A stretch of DNA of 9,366 nt from Porticoccaceae bacterium (GCA_030590275.1 JAUUYV010000032.1:1-9366); one strand, 5' to 3'; numbered from the stretch's first letter, positions 1 through 6,681 are shown. The notes: generated by a model from the letters alone, not told the origin. A program made the numbers and translations.

Positions 1-395
1 ACGGTTCACCGGATGGCCACATTCTGTTTCCACTCGCCTATTGGCTGGAACATCGCAAAGCTCTGCTGTTACGCTTCAACTCCGGCTTATGGCTAAACAG
101 TGATGACGAACTCGAAGCCATAGCCAAGGTTATCCCCGCCCTGCCCTGCATTGCCGTGAACTTCCCTACATTTACCGATGGTCGTGGATTTTCCCTCGCC
201 CGGCTATTGCGCGAGCGCTACAATTATCGGGGCGAGCTACGCGCCGTCGGCACCATTCTCGCTGATCAACTCTACTACCTGAAACGTTGCGGCTTTGATA
301 CCTGCGAAATTTCCGATGATGTTAAAACAGATACCGCGCTAAATTGCTCGAATAGTTTTAGTGTTAATTACCAGGTAACGGGCACTGTGAATTAA
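1..395 (+). CDS. DUF934 family protein, 3' part (sulfite-reductase neighbourhood)
   Basis: The open frame runs from the left edge (first full codon at 3) to a TAA at 393-395, giving about 130 residues of a protein whose N-terminus lies outside the window. The GTG at 156 is an internal valine codon, because homologous-looking sequence continues upstream of it. The core reads F-x-D-G-R-G-F-S-L-A-R-L-L-R-E-R-Y followed by G-E-L-R-A-V-G and D-Q-L-Y-Y-L-K-R-C-G-F-D, which is the signature I associate with DUF934. In proteobacteria this family is usually encoded just after the sulfite reductase gene cysI and is thought to help assimilatory sulfate reduction, but its biochemical role is not established. 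That cysI lies immediately to the left is a prediction. The extension after the conserved core (about 30 residues, ending NYQVTGTVN) is poorly conserved in the family as I know it. A strong hairpin follows about 90 bp later, so this is probably the last gene of its unit. Confidence 0.88.
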   Translation, partial: GSPDGHILFPLAYWLEHRKALLLRFNSGLWLNSDDELEAIAKVIPALPCIAVNFPTFTDGRGFSLARLLRERYNYRGELRAVGTILADQLYYLKRCGFDTCEISDDVKTDTALNCSNSFSVNYQVTGTVN

Positions 396-485
396 CACTT
401 TCCAAACAGTATTATTTACTACTACTGTAATCCTGCGCCAATCCATTATTTTAGGTATTCATTGAATATCAGGTATTAAAGAAAC

Positions 486-516
486 AAATAAAGACCGCTA
501 CTAGCGGCCTTTATTT
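486..516. terminator. Bidirectional hairpin terminator
   Basis: An inverted repeat has arms at 486-499 and 503-516 around the 3-base loop ACT. Only one pair is mismatched (A494 with C508). The core is G+C rich (CCGCT/AGCGG) and the outer part is A on the left and T on the right. It therefore looks like a Rho-independent terminator read from either strand: TTTATTTC follows on +, and TTTATTTGTTTC follows on -. It lies between the end of the DUF934 gene (395) and the end of the convergent small secreted-protein gene (576), so it can serve both. Confidence 0.8.
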
Positions 517-575
517 CTATCGCAGGGACTGCACCTTACAGAGTCACCCCTCGAACACTACTCCTTAGACTAACA

Positions 576-1121
576 TCAACCCCTGCCAGGGCGGTCGGGC
601 TTCTGTGGATGTTCGGGCCTTTCAGGGCGCTCGGGACGTTCAGCACGCACCCGCTCTGGTCGTTCTGGCCGCCCACCCCGTTCTATTCCATCGACACGGG
701 CTGCGCGTTTCTCCACCAGACGCTCAGTAACACTGTCTGGTCGGTTAGAGTGATAATCGCCCATCACATGTCCCAACTTGAATCCAAGCTCGTTCGCAAC
801 TTGTCCCCACCCCATACCAGATTCCCGCATTTCCAGAATGGTTGCGGAAGCGCTCTCTAGGTCGGTGTCTGTATCAGTATCGGTATCGGTATCGGTATCA
901 GTGTCCGTATCGGCGGAATCAACCATCGCTTGAGCCAGAGCATCAACAATAGTCTGCTCTCCAACTCCAAGCGCGACTTCTTCAACCTCAGTAGTTTCTG
1001 TATCCATAGTTTCAACGGGATCGGTTTCTACGCCATCTTCTGCATAAACTGGCGCATTGATACCACCTGCAAGTAATGCGGCGATACCAAGAACCAGGGC
1101 TTTACGAGGTGCGTTCTTCAT
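576..1121 (-). CDS. Small exported protein with Asp-Thr repeat and Arg-Pro-Glu repeat tail
   Basis: The predicted protein has 181 residues. The chosen start is the ATG at 1121-1119, because AGGAG lies at a good distance upstream (about 1130-1134). A TTG six codons further upstream would put that site inside the gene. Residues 1-27 form a signal peptide (MKNAPRK, a hydrophobic Ala/Leu/Gly stretch, cleavage after VYA). An acidic Thr/Glu/Val-rich segment follows, then an Asp-Thr tract encoded at 861-911. Next comes a compact helical module with M-R-E-S-G-M-G-W-G-Q-V-A-N-E-L-G-F, and finally a basic tail built from R-P-E-R-P repeats. The G-M-G-W-G-x-[IV]-A-x-E-L-G module recurs, from memory, in small secreted hypothetical proteins of proteobacteria. 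It resembles a helix-turn-helix, but an exported location argues against DNA binding. No function is known. The gene lies downstream of the beta-barrel gene on the same strand with only about 95 bp between them, so co-transcription is likely. Confidence 0.8.
   Translation of the reverse strand: MKNAPRKALVLGIAALLAGGINAPVYAEDGVETDPVETMDTETTEVEEVALGVGEQTIVDALAQAMVDSADTDTDTDTDTDTDTDTDLESASATILEMRESGMGWGQVANELGFKLGHVMGDYHSNRPDSVTERLVEKRAARVDGIERGGRPERPERVRAERPERPERPEHPQKPDRPGRG
861..911 (-). repeat. Hexanucleotide tandem repeat encoding (Asp-Thr)n
   Basis: Consecutive 6-bp units (consensus GGTATC on the + strand) encode 17 residues alternating Asp and Thr within the small exported protein. Three units at 882-899 are identical. 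The others differ at synonymous positions (GTC/ATC for Asp; GGT, TGT, AGT, CGT for Thr). The unit is a multiple of three, so copy-number change by slippage would alter tract length without breaking the frame. The synonymous variation suggests the tract is not very recently expanded, apart from the identical core. Confidence 0.9.
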
Positions 1122-1150
1122 AATAGTTACTCCTGCCAATAAAAAACTGC

Positions 1151-1210
1151 TTACATCCGATAGCTTAACGACATACCTATGCCTTCGTCTAAGCTTCCGT
1201 CACTAAAATA
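1151..1210 (-). pseudogene. Remnant of a second beta-barrel gene (last 19 codons plus stop)
   Basis: Read on the minus strand, this segment encodes YFSDGSLDEGIGMSLSYRM followed by TAA. It matches the extreme C-terminus of the neighbouring barrel gene (FSDGSPDEGLGVSLNYRM), at 65-bp spacing. The 16 bases around each stop codon (1148-1163 and 1213-1228) are identical. Over the 17 residues from SDGS onward 13 agree, and all four differences are single-residue changes without frameshift. The remnant begins 5 bases after the barrel stop and is out of frame with it, so it is not expressed as an extension. It looks like the tail of a tandem paralogue whose body was lost, perhaps by recombination between the copies. 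It ends 29 bp before the next gene's ATG. Confidence 0.8.
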
Positions 1211-1215
1211 GGTGC

Positions 1216-2031
1216 TTACATCCGATAGTTTAACGATACACCGAGGCCCTCGTCCGGGCTTCCATCGGAAAAGCCCAAGTAAAGGTAAGGCACGACACTC
1301 CAGGTGTTCGATAGTTTGTAACTAAGATAGGTAAACAGTTCAAGAGCATCGTCGGCACCAGACGAGCTGGCTTCCTGGAAATCTAGTGTGGCACCAACAT
1401 TCACACCACGTCTCACCCGCCAATCTGCACCAGCAGATAGATAAAAAACATTATCGAGATCATACCCGCTGGGATCGCCTTTTATCTTGTACGCAAGCGT
1501 TAAGAGTGGTGTCAAACGACCCATAGATCTCGCATAATCTGCTTGCAAGGTGTAGTCGACTTCCCCGGTTCCGAGGCCGTCGTTTTCATCGGCTGTTGGA
1601 AGTTTAATTTTACCGGTGAGGTCTAGATACCCCAAATCCGCAGGAAAATTCTGTACTTCGTATCTGAGAGATGTCCAGATGTCACCAAGGCCAGATTCCG
1701 AGCTAGTCGATTGGGCCTTCCCCTTTCCCGGAATAACCACCGAACCGTCCCCACCACCGACCACGCCACCAGGCCCTTCTATCCTGATCCAGGGTACTGT
1801 CACCTTAGAGGTCCAGGGCCCTGTGTTATAACTTGCCGTAAAAGGAATATAAAGTATATCGGTATCCTTATCAGCTCCATAATCACCGGAGCTGTAATCG
1901 ATCCCTGTTGAAAACTTCCAGCTATCGGCCAGAGCGCTGGGTGATACCAAAACCATAGCTATACACAGAACGAACAGATACCTCAGCTTTCCTAAATCGA
2001 CAAAACATACTCTTTCACACTTTTGATACAT
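1216..2031 (-). CDS. Outer-membrane beta-barrel protein, transporter-like
   Basis: The protein has 271 residues. The ATG at 2031-2029 is preceded by AAGGA at suitable spacing. The N-terminal region carries a rather long leader (about 18 residues) before the hydrophobic stretch LRYLFVLCIAMVLV and a signal-peptidase-like site after SALA, so the mature protein would start DSWKF. The rest alternates polar and hydrophobic residues in strand-length blocks with Gly/Asp-rich turns. Landmarks include S-G-L-G-D-I-W near residue 115, K-L-P-T-A-D-E-N-D-G-L-G-T-G near 145, and G-Y-D-L-D-N-V-F-Y-L-S-A-G later. This layout is typical of the small outer-membrane barrels annotated as transporters or as relatives of the MetA-pathway phenol-degradation family. 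The substrate is unknown. It ends in Tyr-Arg-Met instead of the usual terminal aromatic residue. A Gly-rich loop (IEGPGGVVGGGDG) stands out. It is probably co-transcribed with the small exported protein downstream. Confidence 0.78.
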   Translation of the reverse strand: MYQKCERVCFVDLGKLRYLFVLCIAMVLVSPSALADSWKFSTGIDYSSGDYGADKDTDILYIPFTASYNTGPWTSKVTVPWIRIEGPGGVVGGGDGSVVIPGKGKAQSTSSESGLGDIWTSLRYEVQNFPADLGYLDLTGKIKLPTADENDGLGTGEVDYTLQADYARSMGRLTPLLTLAYKIKGDPSGYDLDNVFYLSAGADWRVRRGVNVGATLDFQEASSSGADDALELFTYLSYKLSNTWSVVPYLYLGFSDGSPDEGLGVSLNYRM

Positions 2032-2397
2032 AGATTTCCTTTACTCCAACAATCATCACTGAGACCACCTTCCAACGTCATTCATTAGAAGCGATCTTGA
2101 GTATAAATACCCGCAGTGCCAATCCGTACTATAAGATTGCCTCCTTAAGAATGCCGTGACAGGTTTCACGCTTAGGTACACCCCTATTCTATACACCGTA
2201 CTATGCACCTTAGGCCTACTACCTAAAGGCCAAAATTAATTAAAACCTTTAAGCATCTAAGTCTATGAGATTATTGGAGTCAAACTACACCCTACCCGGA
2301 GGGACTCTCTATTCAATTTTGAAAGATACCCTATATAATTAGCAATACCAGAAAAAATTCAAATAACAATTTTTCTACAATACATTACGGACGGACA
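2032..2397. other. Divergent intergenic region (366 bp)
   Basis: This stretch separates the barrel gene (-) from the exported-protein gene (+) and must carry both promoters. I see no gene in it. The longest candidate, an ATG reading frame ending at a TAG near 2340, would be only about 25 codons and lacks a ribosome binding site. The part nearest the + gene is A+T rich with a perfect TATAAT. A TATACT on the minus strand (2100-2105) could be a -10 for the barrel gene but has no good -35. A small imperfect hairpin (AGG/CCT core extended to CCTTAGG and CCTAAAGG) lies around 2208-2230, just before an A+T-rich TTAATTAA stretch. It has no run of T and is more likely an operator-like or chance structure than a terminator. 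Confidence 0.6.
2334..2339 (+). promoter_or_regulatory. Candidate -10 element for the 2398 gene
   Basis: A perfect TATAAT lies about 60 bp before the ATG of the exported-protein gene in an A+T-rich stretch. At 16-18 bp upstream there is only a poor -35 match (around 2311-2317, ATTCAAT), so recognition by the main sigma factor would need an activator or other contacts. It is supported by sequence and position only. Confidence 0.3.
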
Positions 2398-3711
2398 ATG
2401 AATAACTTTTTTACTCCACTGCCTAACTGCGTGAGAGCTTTGTGTTTTCTTCCATTTTTCTCTTTATATTCACACGCATCGGTAGAGCTTCCCCCGCCAA
2501 GCGCGACCCGATTACTGGAAGTTAGCATCGTCAAGGGTGCGCAACTACCTGCGCTACTCAACAAGTCCGTATCTGACTATTCACTCATAGCAGTTCACAA
2601 GGGCGAACTCATTCCGATACCCTATCAATTTGATGATAAAAACATCCGTGGATTAACCTATGTAGAAGGTGCTCTACTAGAAGTTGATGGCCAGGTCGGG
2701 GTATTGGAAGCACGGGATGAACTGGTCTTTATGTACAAAGACATGGGAGTTCAGGCCAAAGCCTCACTTCTAAATAAGGTGTCCGGAACTATTATTGCTG
2801 AACTCCAAATCACCGACAACAATAGCGATAGATATGCCTATATTATCTCTGGTAATTCTGAGCGTAGTGACAAAATCTATAGCCACTACGACATGAAAAC
2901 CGGTTTGGTCGAAACCGAATCCTATCATTTACAAACCGACCCAGAAAATTTGTTGGTATTGTCCGACTGGATTATTAAAGATTTTGGCAGCCCAGCTACT
3001 CCAACTAATATTCTCGATACACTGAAAATGCGCGTAAAAGCTAAACTCGGGTTTTCAGCGACTGTGAATAACGAAAAAATACCTGCTAAAGCCCTGGCCG
3101 TTAAGAATGGTCCCGTTCGCACCATTGTCGAGGCCGATACCTCCATCACTATTTTAGGCATTAGTCTTGGAAAAGGAGCGGTGAGCGCTACCTTTTCAGC
3201 TCAGGCTATGGAATACCCTGTATTTATAACACTCCCAAAAGCGGCTGGTGTCCTTAGCTCCCTGGCCATAGAACTCACACTTGACTACGTAGGTTTTGAG
3301 GGCAGCCGTTACCGAACGGCGCTAGGACCAAAGCAAGCCATGATTACGGGAACAAAAGAAGCCGCGGCACAACGACAGAATTATAAAAGTGACCTGGACA
3401 ATCCCTGGGTTTCAATCAGCTCCGGAAAAAACTGGGATATGTTTCTATTTTTTCGGCATCAAGATAACTTCAGGCCGACCTTAAATGCACTATATAAAGA
3501 CGCGTTAGCGGGAGATAAGCCCAACAAGCCCGAGCGTTTTAAAGGCAGTAATTCCGAGATTGGGATTTCATTAAGCGACATTCCGGTTGGCGTTGAAACA
3601 TTACTTAACTACAACTTTTATTTCGGTCCTGGGCTCTGGACGGGAAACGATCTTGACTCAGCGCTTGCCGAACTCAAAAACCCGGCAACTGTACGCGTAA
3701 ACCCATTATAA
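2398..3711 (+). CDS. Exported protein of unknown function
   Basis: The protein has 437 residues and starts at an ATG preceded by GGAC-type purines, a weak ribosome binding site. Residues 1-27 look like a signal peptide (hydrophobic CVRALCFLPFFSLY, cleavage after SHA), and the mature part begins SVELPPP. I see no other membrane segment or lipobox, so it is periplasmic, secreted or peripherally attached. The body is rich in strand-like segments. Visible signatures are I-P-I-P-Y-Q-F-D-D at 72-80, A-R-D-E-L-V-F-M-Y-K-D-M-G at 105-117, S-H-Y-D-M-K-T-G-L-V-E-T-E-S-Y at 162-176, and a C-terminal N-Y-N-F-Y-F-G-P-G. The first two resemble, from memory, a widespread family of uncharacterised exported proteins in which an IPYQID-type motif is followed by DELVFMxxDxG. 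I recognise no catalytic motif. It diverges from the barrel gene and converges with the peptidase gene, with only 10 bp between stop codons. Confidence 0.75.
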   Translation: MNNFFTPLPNCVRALCFLPFFSLYSHASVELPPPSATRLLEVSIVKGAQLPALLNKSVSDYSLIAVHKGELIPIPYQFDDKNIRGLTYVEGALLEVDGQVGVLEARDELVFMYKDMGVQAKASLLNKVSGTIIAELQITDNNSDRYAYIISGNSERSDKIYSHYDMKTGLVETESYHLQTDPENLLVLSDWIIKDFGSPATPTNILDTLKMRVKAKLGFSATVNNEKIPAKALAVKNGPVRTIVEADTSITILGISLGKGAVSATFSAQAMEYPVFITLPKAAGVLSSLAIELTLDYVGFEGSRYRTALGPKQAMITGTKEAAAQRQNYKSDLDNPWVSISSGKNWDMFLFFRHQDNFRPTLNALYKDALAGDKPNKPERFKGSNSEIGISLSDIPVGVETLLNYNFYFGPGLWTGNDLDSALAELKNPATVRVNPL

Positions 3712-3721
3712 ATCCTGTCAC

Positions 3722-4723
3722 TTAAAACCCCAACTCTACGCACTCGACCGCTTTACCAACCTTACCTTTTTCCACGATTTCGGCCATAGTTTCCATAACC
3801 TGGCCGTGAAGCATGTCGTCGTCATCGAGTTCAGCTAAAGCGCGTTCGACTTCGTCGCGAGCAGCTCGGTCACAACCACGCTCATGTAGCAATTGAGCGA
3901 GATTATTACGGGCAATTGTGTGTTCTGGATAAATCCTTAGTAACTTACGGAAGACCTGCTCCGCTTGTATAGAATCCCCAGATACATAAAAGGCATTAGC
4001 AAGCCCGGTTAGTGCCCAGGCATTCCCAGGCCAACGTTCTACCGCTGCACGAAACGCAATAAGCTGCGTTGCCTCGGAAACAACACCTTCTAAAGCCGTA
4101 ATTGCAGTCAGGTATCGATCTCGATCCACCTCACTGGGAAAACTCCCGGGCTTCAATGCCACAAACCCCCAATTATCGGCTTTATCCCAGCTTTTGACGA
4201 AGCGTCGAGCAGACACTACCTTTCTGCGCTCGGTGCCAGACCGCAAAATCAGATGATCGTTTTGCAGATCAAACCCAATCACTACCGCATAGTGCCAAAC
4301 AGGATAACTATCCAGGCCTAAATTCTGTAACACCAACACAGGCCTACCACTACTCAGCTCTGCCAGCAACGATGTAAGCTGTCCATCGAGAACATAGGGT
4401 ATCAGTCCGAAACGGCGTACAGTAGCTAGTAGTTCGTACTGCAGACTGCCACGTTTATCCGGGAGGTAGACTTTATCCACCAGGCTCTCAACGGATACCA
4501 GCGCACCACAATACTGCAACACAGACGCTAAGGCAGCAGGACCACACTGATACTCATGCTGAGAAAAAAAAGGAACGTCGTCCAATTCGACATCCGATTT
4601 AAGCGTACCCGCTGCATGACTCCCACTTAAGTGCATCGAATCGCTAAGCAACGGCATCTGCTGAGCACATGCTCCCAACAGAGCCGCCATTATTAAGCTA
4701 GCGGTATTGAACGCGCACTTCAT
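3722..4723 (-). CDS. PA2778-type C39-like cysteine peptidase lipoprotein with TPRs
   Basis: The protein has 333 residues. The N-terminus is a lipoprotein signal: a hydrophobic stretch ends in L-L-G-A-C with the lipidated Cys at 19, followed by Ala-Gln, which favours outer-membrane sorting. Residues about 45-190 form a papain-like C39 domain. The catalytic Cys60 lies in Q-C-G-P-A-A-L with a Gln just before it for the oxyanion hole, and the likely catalytic His144 is in V-W-H-Y-A-V-V-I-G-F. The third residue is less clear, near L-I-L-R-S-G at 158-163. Residues about 205-300 form two to three TPR-like helical pairs (W-A-L-T-G-L-A-N-A-F-Y, A-R-N-N-L-A-Q-L-L). This C39-plus-TPR lipoprotein architecture is that of the PA2778 family, and the PA2779-type partner is directly upstream. 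The substrate is not known; C39 domains usually cut after double glycine, but no exporter domain is present here. The start is fixed by the lipobox spacing. Confidence 0.88.
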   Translation of the reverse strand: MKCAFNTASLIMAALLGACAQQMPLLSDSMHLSGSHAAGTLKSDVELDDVPFFSQHEYQCGPAALASVLQYCGALVSVESLVDKVYLPDKRGSLQYELLATVRRFGLIPYVLDGQLTSLLAELSSGRPVLVLQNLGLDSYPVWHYAVVIGFDLQNDHLILRSGTERRKVVSARRFVKSWDKADNWGFVALKPGSFPSEVDRDRYLTAITALEGVVSEATQLIAFRAAVERWPGNAWALTGLANAFYVSGDSIQAEQVFRKLLRIYPEHTIARNNLAQLLHERGCDRAARDEVERALAELDDDDMLHGQVMETMAEIVEKGKVGKAVECVELGF

Positions 4724-4724
4724 T

Positions 4725-4741
4725 GGGAGCTATTAGCTCCC
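4725..4741. promoter_or_regulatory. Perfect palindrome over the ribosome binding site of the peptidase gene
   Basis: GGGAGCTA, one T, then TAGCTCCC form a perfect 8-bp inverted repeat in the 31-bp gap between the PA2779-type and PA2778-type genes. In the mRNA the first arm (GGGAG) is the only Shine-Dalgarno-like sequence, 13 nt before the ATG. The second arm ends 1 nt before the ATG. If the hairpin forms, it would hide the binding site. A ribosome terminating at 4755-4757 could open it and so couple translation of the two genes. A protein-binding operator is the alternative. The coupling role is inference. Confidence 0.55.
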
Positions 4742-4754
4742 ATCAAGCGGCAAC

Positions 4755-5156
4755 TTAGAGCCTCTTGAAAATATCAATCACTCCGAGCAACTCAAGGAGA
4801 AGCAACACCAGAAATACCACTCCGACCACTTCAAGCCCTCCGGCTCCAAGCGGCATCTCTTCCAATTTTTCTGATAGCCTGGCCAGCTCAACGTCCGTTA
4901 GCGCATGTACTCGCGCTTGCGCATCGGCCGGATCAACACCAAGACGCTCAAACTGTTGTTGTATCGCCTCCTGATTCATCAATACATCCACCTTATTCAA
5001 GGTTTCAACGCGGGAGTTTGCCGGAACGGCCTGTCCGGTAGCGATCATTGCTGCCGAAACCGGCTGCACAGAAGTCACTACTAGCAGAGCGGAGACCAAA
5101 ACTACAGACAGAGAAAAACGGGAGTAATTACGACTTTTCACTAAATAAATCCTCAT
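4755..5156 (-). CDS. PA2779-type small membrane protein
   Basis: With the ATG at 5156-5154 the protein has 133 residues. An N-terminal hydrophobic signal (about 13-36, ending P-V-S-A-A) is followed by M-I-A-T-G-Q. A soluble helical part comes next with M-N-Q-E-A-I-Q-Q-Q-F-E-R-L-G-V-D-P-A-D-A-Q-A-R-V-H-A-L-T-D-x-E, a pattern I know from the PA2779 family (DUF6627). Last is a C-terminal transmembrane helix (about 108-126) and a short basic end, I-F-K-R-L. The protein is therefore probably anchored in the inner membrane with its helical part in the periplasm. The frame is open further upstream, with ATGs at 5177 and 5231 and a TTG at 5237. None has a strong ribosome binding site, so the start is uncertain. 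I prefer 5156 because it gives a normal signal-peptide n-region and a usual family length. PA2779-type genes are commonly found directly before PA2778-type peptidases, as here. Their joint role is unknown. Confidence 0.8.
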   Translation of the reverse strand: MRIYLVKSRNYSRFSLSVVLVSALLVVTSVQPVSAAMIATGQAVPANSRVETLNKVDVLMNQEAIQQQFERLGVDPADAQARVHALTDVELARLSEKLEEMPLGAGGLEVVGVVFLVLLLLELLGVIDIFKRL

Positions 5157-5382
5157 ATCATTTGTTTTCTTACGCATAACAATAAGCCGCTTTAATAGAT
5201 AGCTGCTCACAATCATATCAGACGATAACATTCTCAAGAAAAAAAGCCACTCCAGTATGAAAATGGCCGTTTCAAACGCTCACACCACTGGAACCCTGTA
5301 CGTTTACGACCAGTTGTGATTACGCAGTTAAAAAAAAGACTCATCGTAAGGCTTAAGGCACAATACACCTACATTACAAAGA

Positions 5383-6564
5383 GTGTCGGATAAGCCCTTG
5401 AACGATCCTGTATTTTTCTCGTTTTTCCTGATCTTTAGTGGCGCAGCTCTATTCGCCACCCTGGCACTTTACGGACGGCAGCCACTGCTTGTTGCCTATA
5501 TCGCCCTGGGAGCAGCCTTCGGCCCCTATGGGCTAGGCTTGATAAAAGATATTGATTTGATAGCGGAAATGTCCCACATCGGGATTATCTTTCTGTTGTT
5601 TCTATTGGGGCTGGACATGCAGCCTCAAGCATTAGTTAAGGTATTTAAAAAAGTAATATTAACTACCCTGGCAAGCTCGATATTATTTGCCAGTGTGGGT
5701 TTCGCCATTGCTAAATACTTCGGCTATACCCATATCGAGGCTTTGGTTATTGGCGCCGCAATGATGTTTTCCAGCACAATAATTGGCATTAAATTGTTAC
5801 CTACTACGATTTTGCACCATCGGCATATTGGGGAATTAATGGTGGGAATGCTGCTGGTGCAGGATTTTATTGCCATTTTTGTATTACTAGTACTTTTGAG
5901 TGGGGAAGCTGGAGCCGTAGATTTCAGCCAAATTGGCCGAACACTCATTGCTCTGCCCTTCATTATACTGTTTTGTATCGGGATGGTTAAATATGTCCTG
6001 CTCAAACTCATAGCCCGCTACGACCGCATTGGCGAGTACATGTTTTTACTGGCCATCGGCTGGTGTCTAGGGGTAGCTGAATTGTCGGAGACACTTGGCC
6101 TATCGAAAGAGATCGGAGCTTTTCTCGCCGGCATAACCATTGCCACTAGCCCCGTATCTCAATATATCGCGCTGAGTTTAAAGCCGCTACGAGATTTCTT
6201 CCTGGTATTATTTTTCTTTGCCCTGGGAGCGCGTTTCAACCTGGGCCTGTTGCCCGATATAGCAATAGCTACTCTGGTGCTAGGCGGCATTATTCTGATA
6301 CTTAAACCAACGACTTTTCACTACCTGCTACGGAAACAAAGCGAAAGCCCACTTCTGGCATGGGATCTTGGCTTTCGCCTCGGACAAGTTAGCGAGTTTT
6401 CACTGCTTATCGCTTACGTAGCAGCGAGTGCCTCTCTGATCAGTAGTGAGGCCTCGCATTTGATTCAGGCTACCGCAATCTTGTCGTTTCTAATATCGAG
6501 CTATATTGTAGTGCTTAATTTCCCTAACCCTATTGCAGTTAAAGATGAGTTACGAAGAGATTAA
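5383..6564 (+). CDS. Kef-type cation:proton antiporter, membrane domain only
   Basis: The protein has 393 residues and is almost entirely hydrophobic, with about 11-13 predicted membrane helices, as in the CPA2 (sodium/hydrogen exchanger) family. Landmarks are the H-I-G-I-I-F-L-L-F-L-L-G-L-D segment at 65-78, M-M-F-S-S-T at 127-132, and the L-V-Q-D-F motif with Q160-D161, the pair typical of Kef ion-binding sites. Further on are I-G-A-F-L-A-G-I at 244-251, L-F-F-F-A-L-G-A-R-F-N-L at 275-286 and R-L-G-Q-V-S-E-F-S-L-L at 332-342. KefB/KefC carry a C-terminal nucleotide-binding TrkA-N domain. Here the protein ends about 10 residues after the last helix, so that regulatory module is absent. The ion (K+ or Na+) cannot be read from sequence. 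The start is a GTG preceded only by AAAGA, a weak site; a TTG five codons later is an alternative. It diverges from the PA2779/PA2778-type pair and converges with sohB. Confidence 0.85.
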   Translation: MSDKPLNDPVFFSFFLIFSGAALFATLALYGRQPLLVAYIALGAAFGPYGLGLIKDIDLIAEMSHIGIIFLLFLLGLDMQPQALVKVFKKVILTTLASSILFASVGFAIAKYFGYTHIEALVIGAAMMFSSTIIGIKLLPTTILHHRHIGELMVGMLLVQDFIAIFVLLVLLSGEAGAVDFSQIGRTLIALPFIILFCIGMVKYVLLKLIARYDRIGEYMFLLAIGWCLGVAELSETLGLSKEIGAFLAGITIATSPVSQYIALSLKPLRDFFLVLFFFALGARFNLGLLPDIAIATLVLGGIILILKPTTFHYLLRKQSESPLLAWDLGFRLGQVSEFSLLIAYVAASASLISSEASHLIQATAILSFLISSYIVVLNFPNPIAVKDELRRD

Positions 6565-6681
6565 AGCAAGGGCCTAACCGTAGAACAAACCATCTTTTAA
6601 TAGCGGCCCATCTCAGGTGAGACCTTATTATGTATAGACCCATTGTGTGCAGTCGCTAATAAACTCATTAACGAACGTATT
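6565..6681. other. Convergent intergenic gap with a small nested inverted repeat
   Basis: This gap lies between the ends of the antiporter (+) and sohB (-). It contains TCTCAGGTGAGA (6611-6622), flanked by GG/CC and by TAATA/TATTA (6598-6602 and 6626-6630), so a bulged hairpin is possible. There is no U-tract after it on either strand, so I do not call a terminator. Confidence 0.3.

Noticed and set aside
609..860. Open frame on + opposite the small exported protein
   Set aside because: It is the antisense shadow of the Arg-Pro-Glu and G-M-G-W-G-Q coding region; no ribosome binding site, and its composition is explained by the real gene.
1616..1911. Two overlapping + strand frames inside the barrel gene
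   Set aside because: Both are antisense to a gene with signal peptide and barrel features; their Pro-rich content reflects the Gly-rich loop read backwards.
2116..2121. TGGCAC on the minus strand as a sigma-54 -24 element
   Set aside because: There is no GC/TTGC element at the required spacing downstream, so only half of the signature is present.
2265..2342. Short + strand frame of about 25 codons before the exported-protein gene
   Set aside because: No ribosome binding site, and it overlaps the probable promoter region; most likely chance.
6598..6630. Nested inverted repeat as a shared terminator for the antiporter and sohB
   Set aside because: The stem is short and bulged and no T-run follows on either strand.
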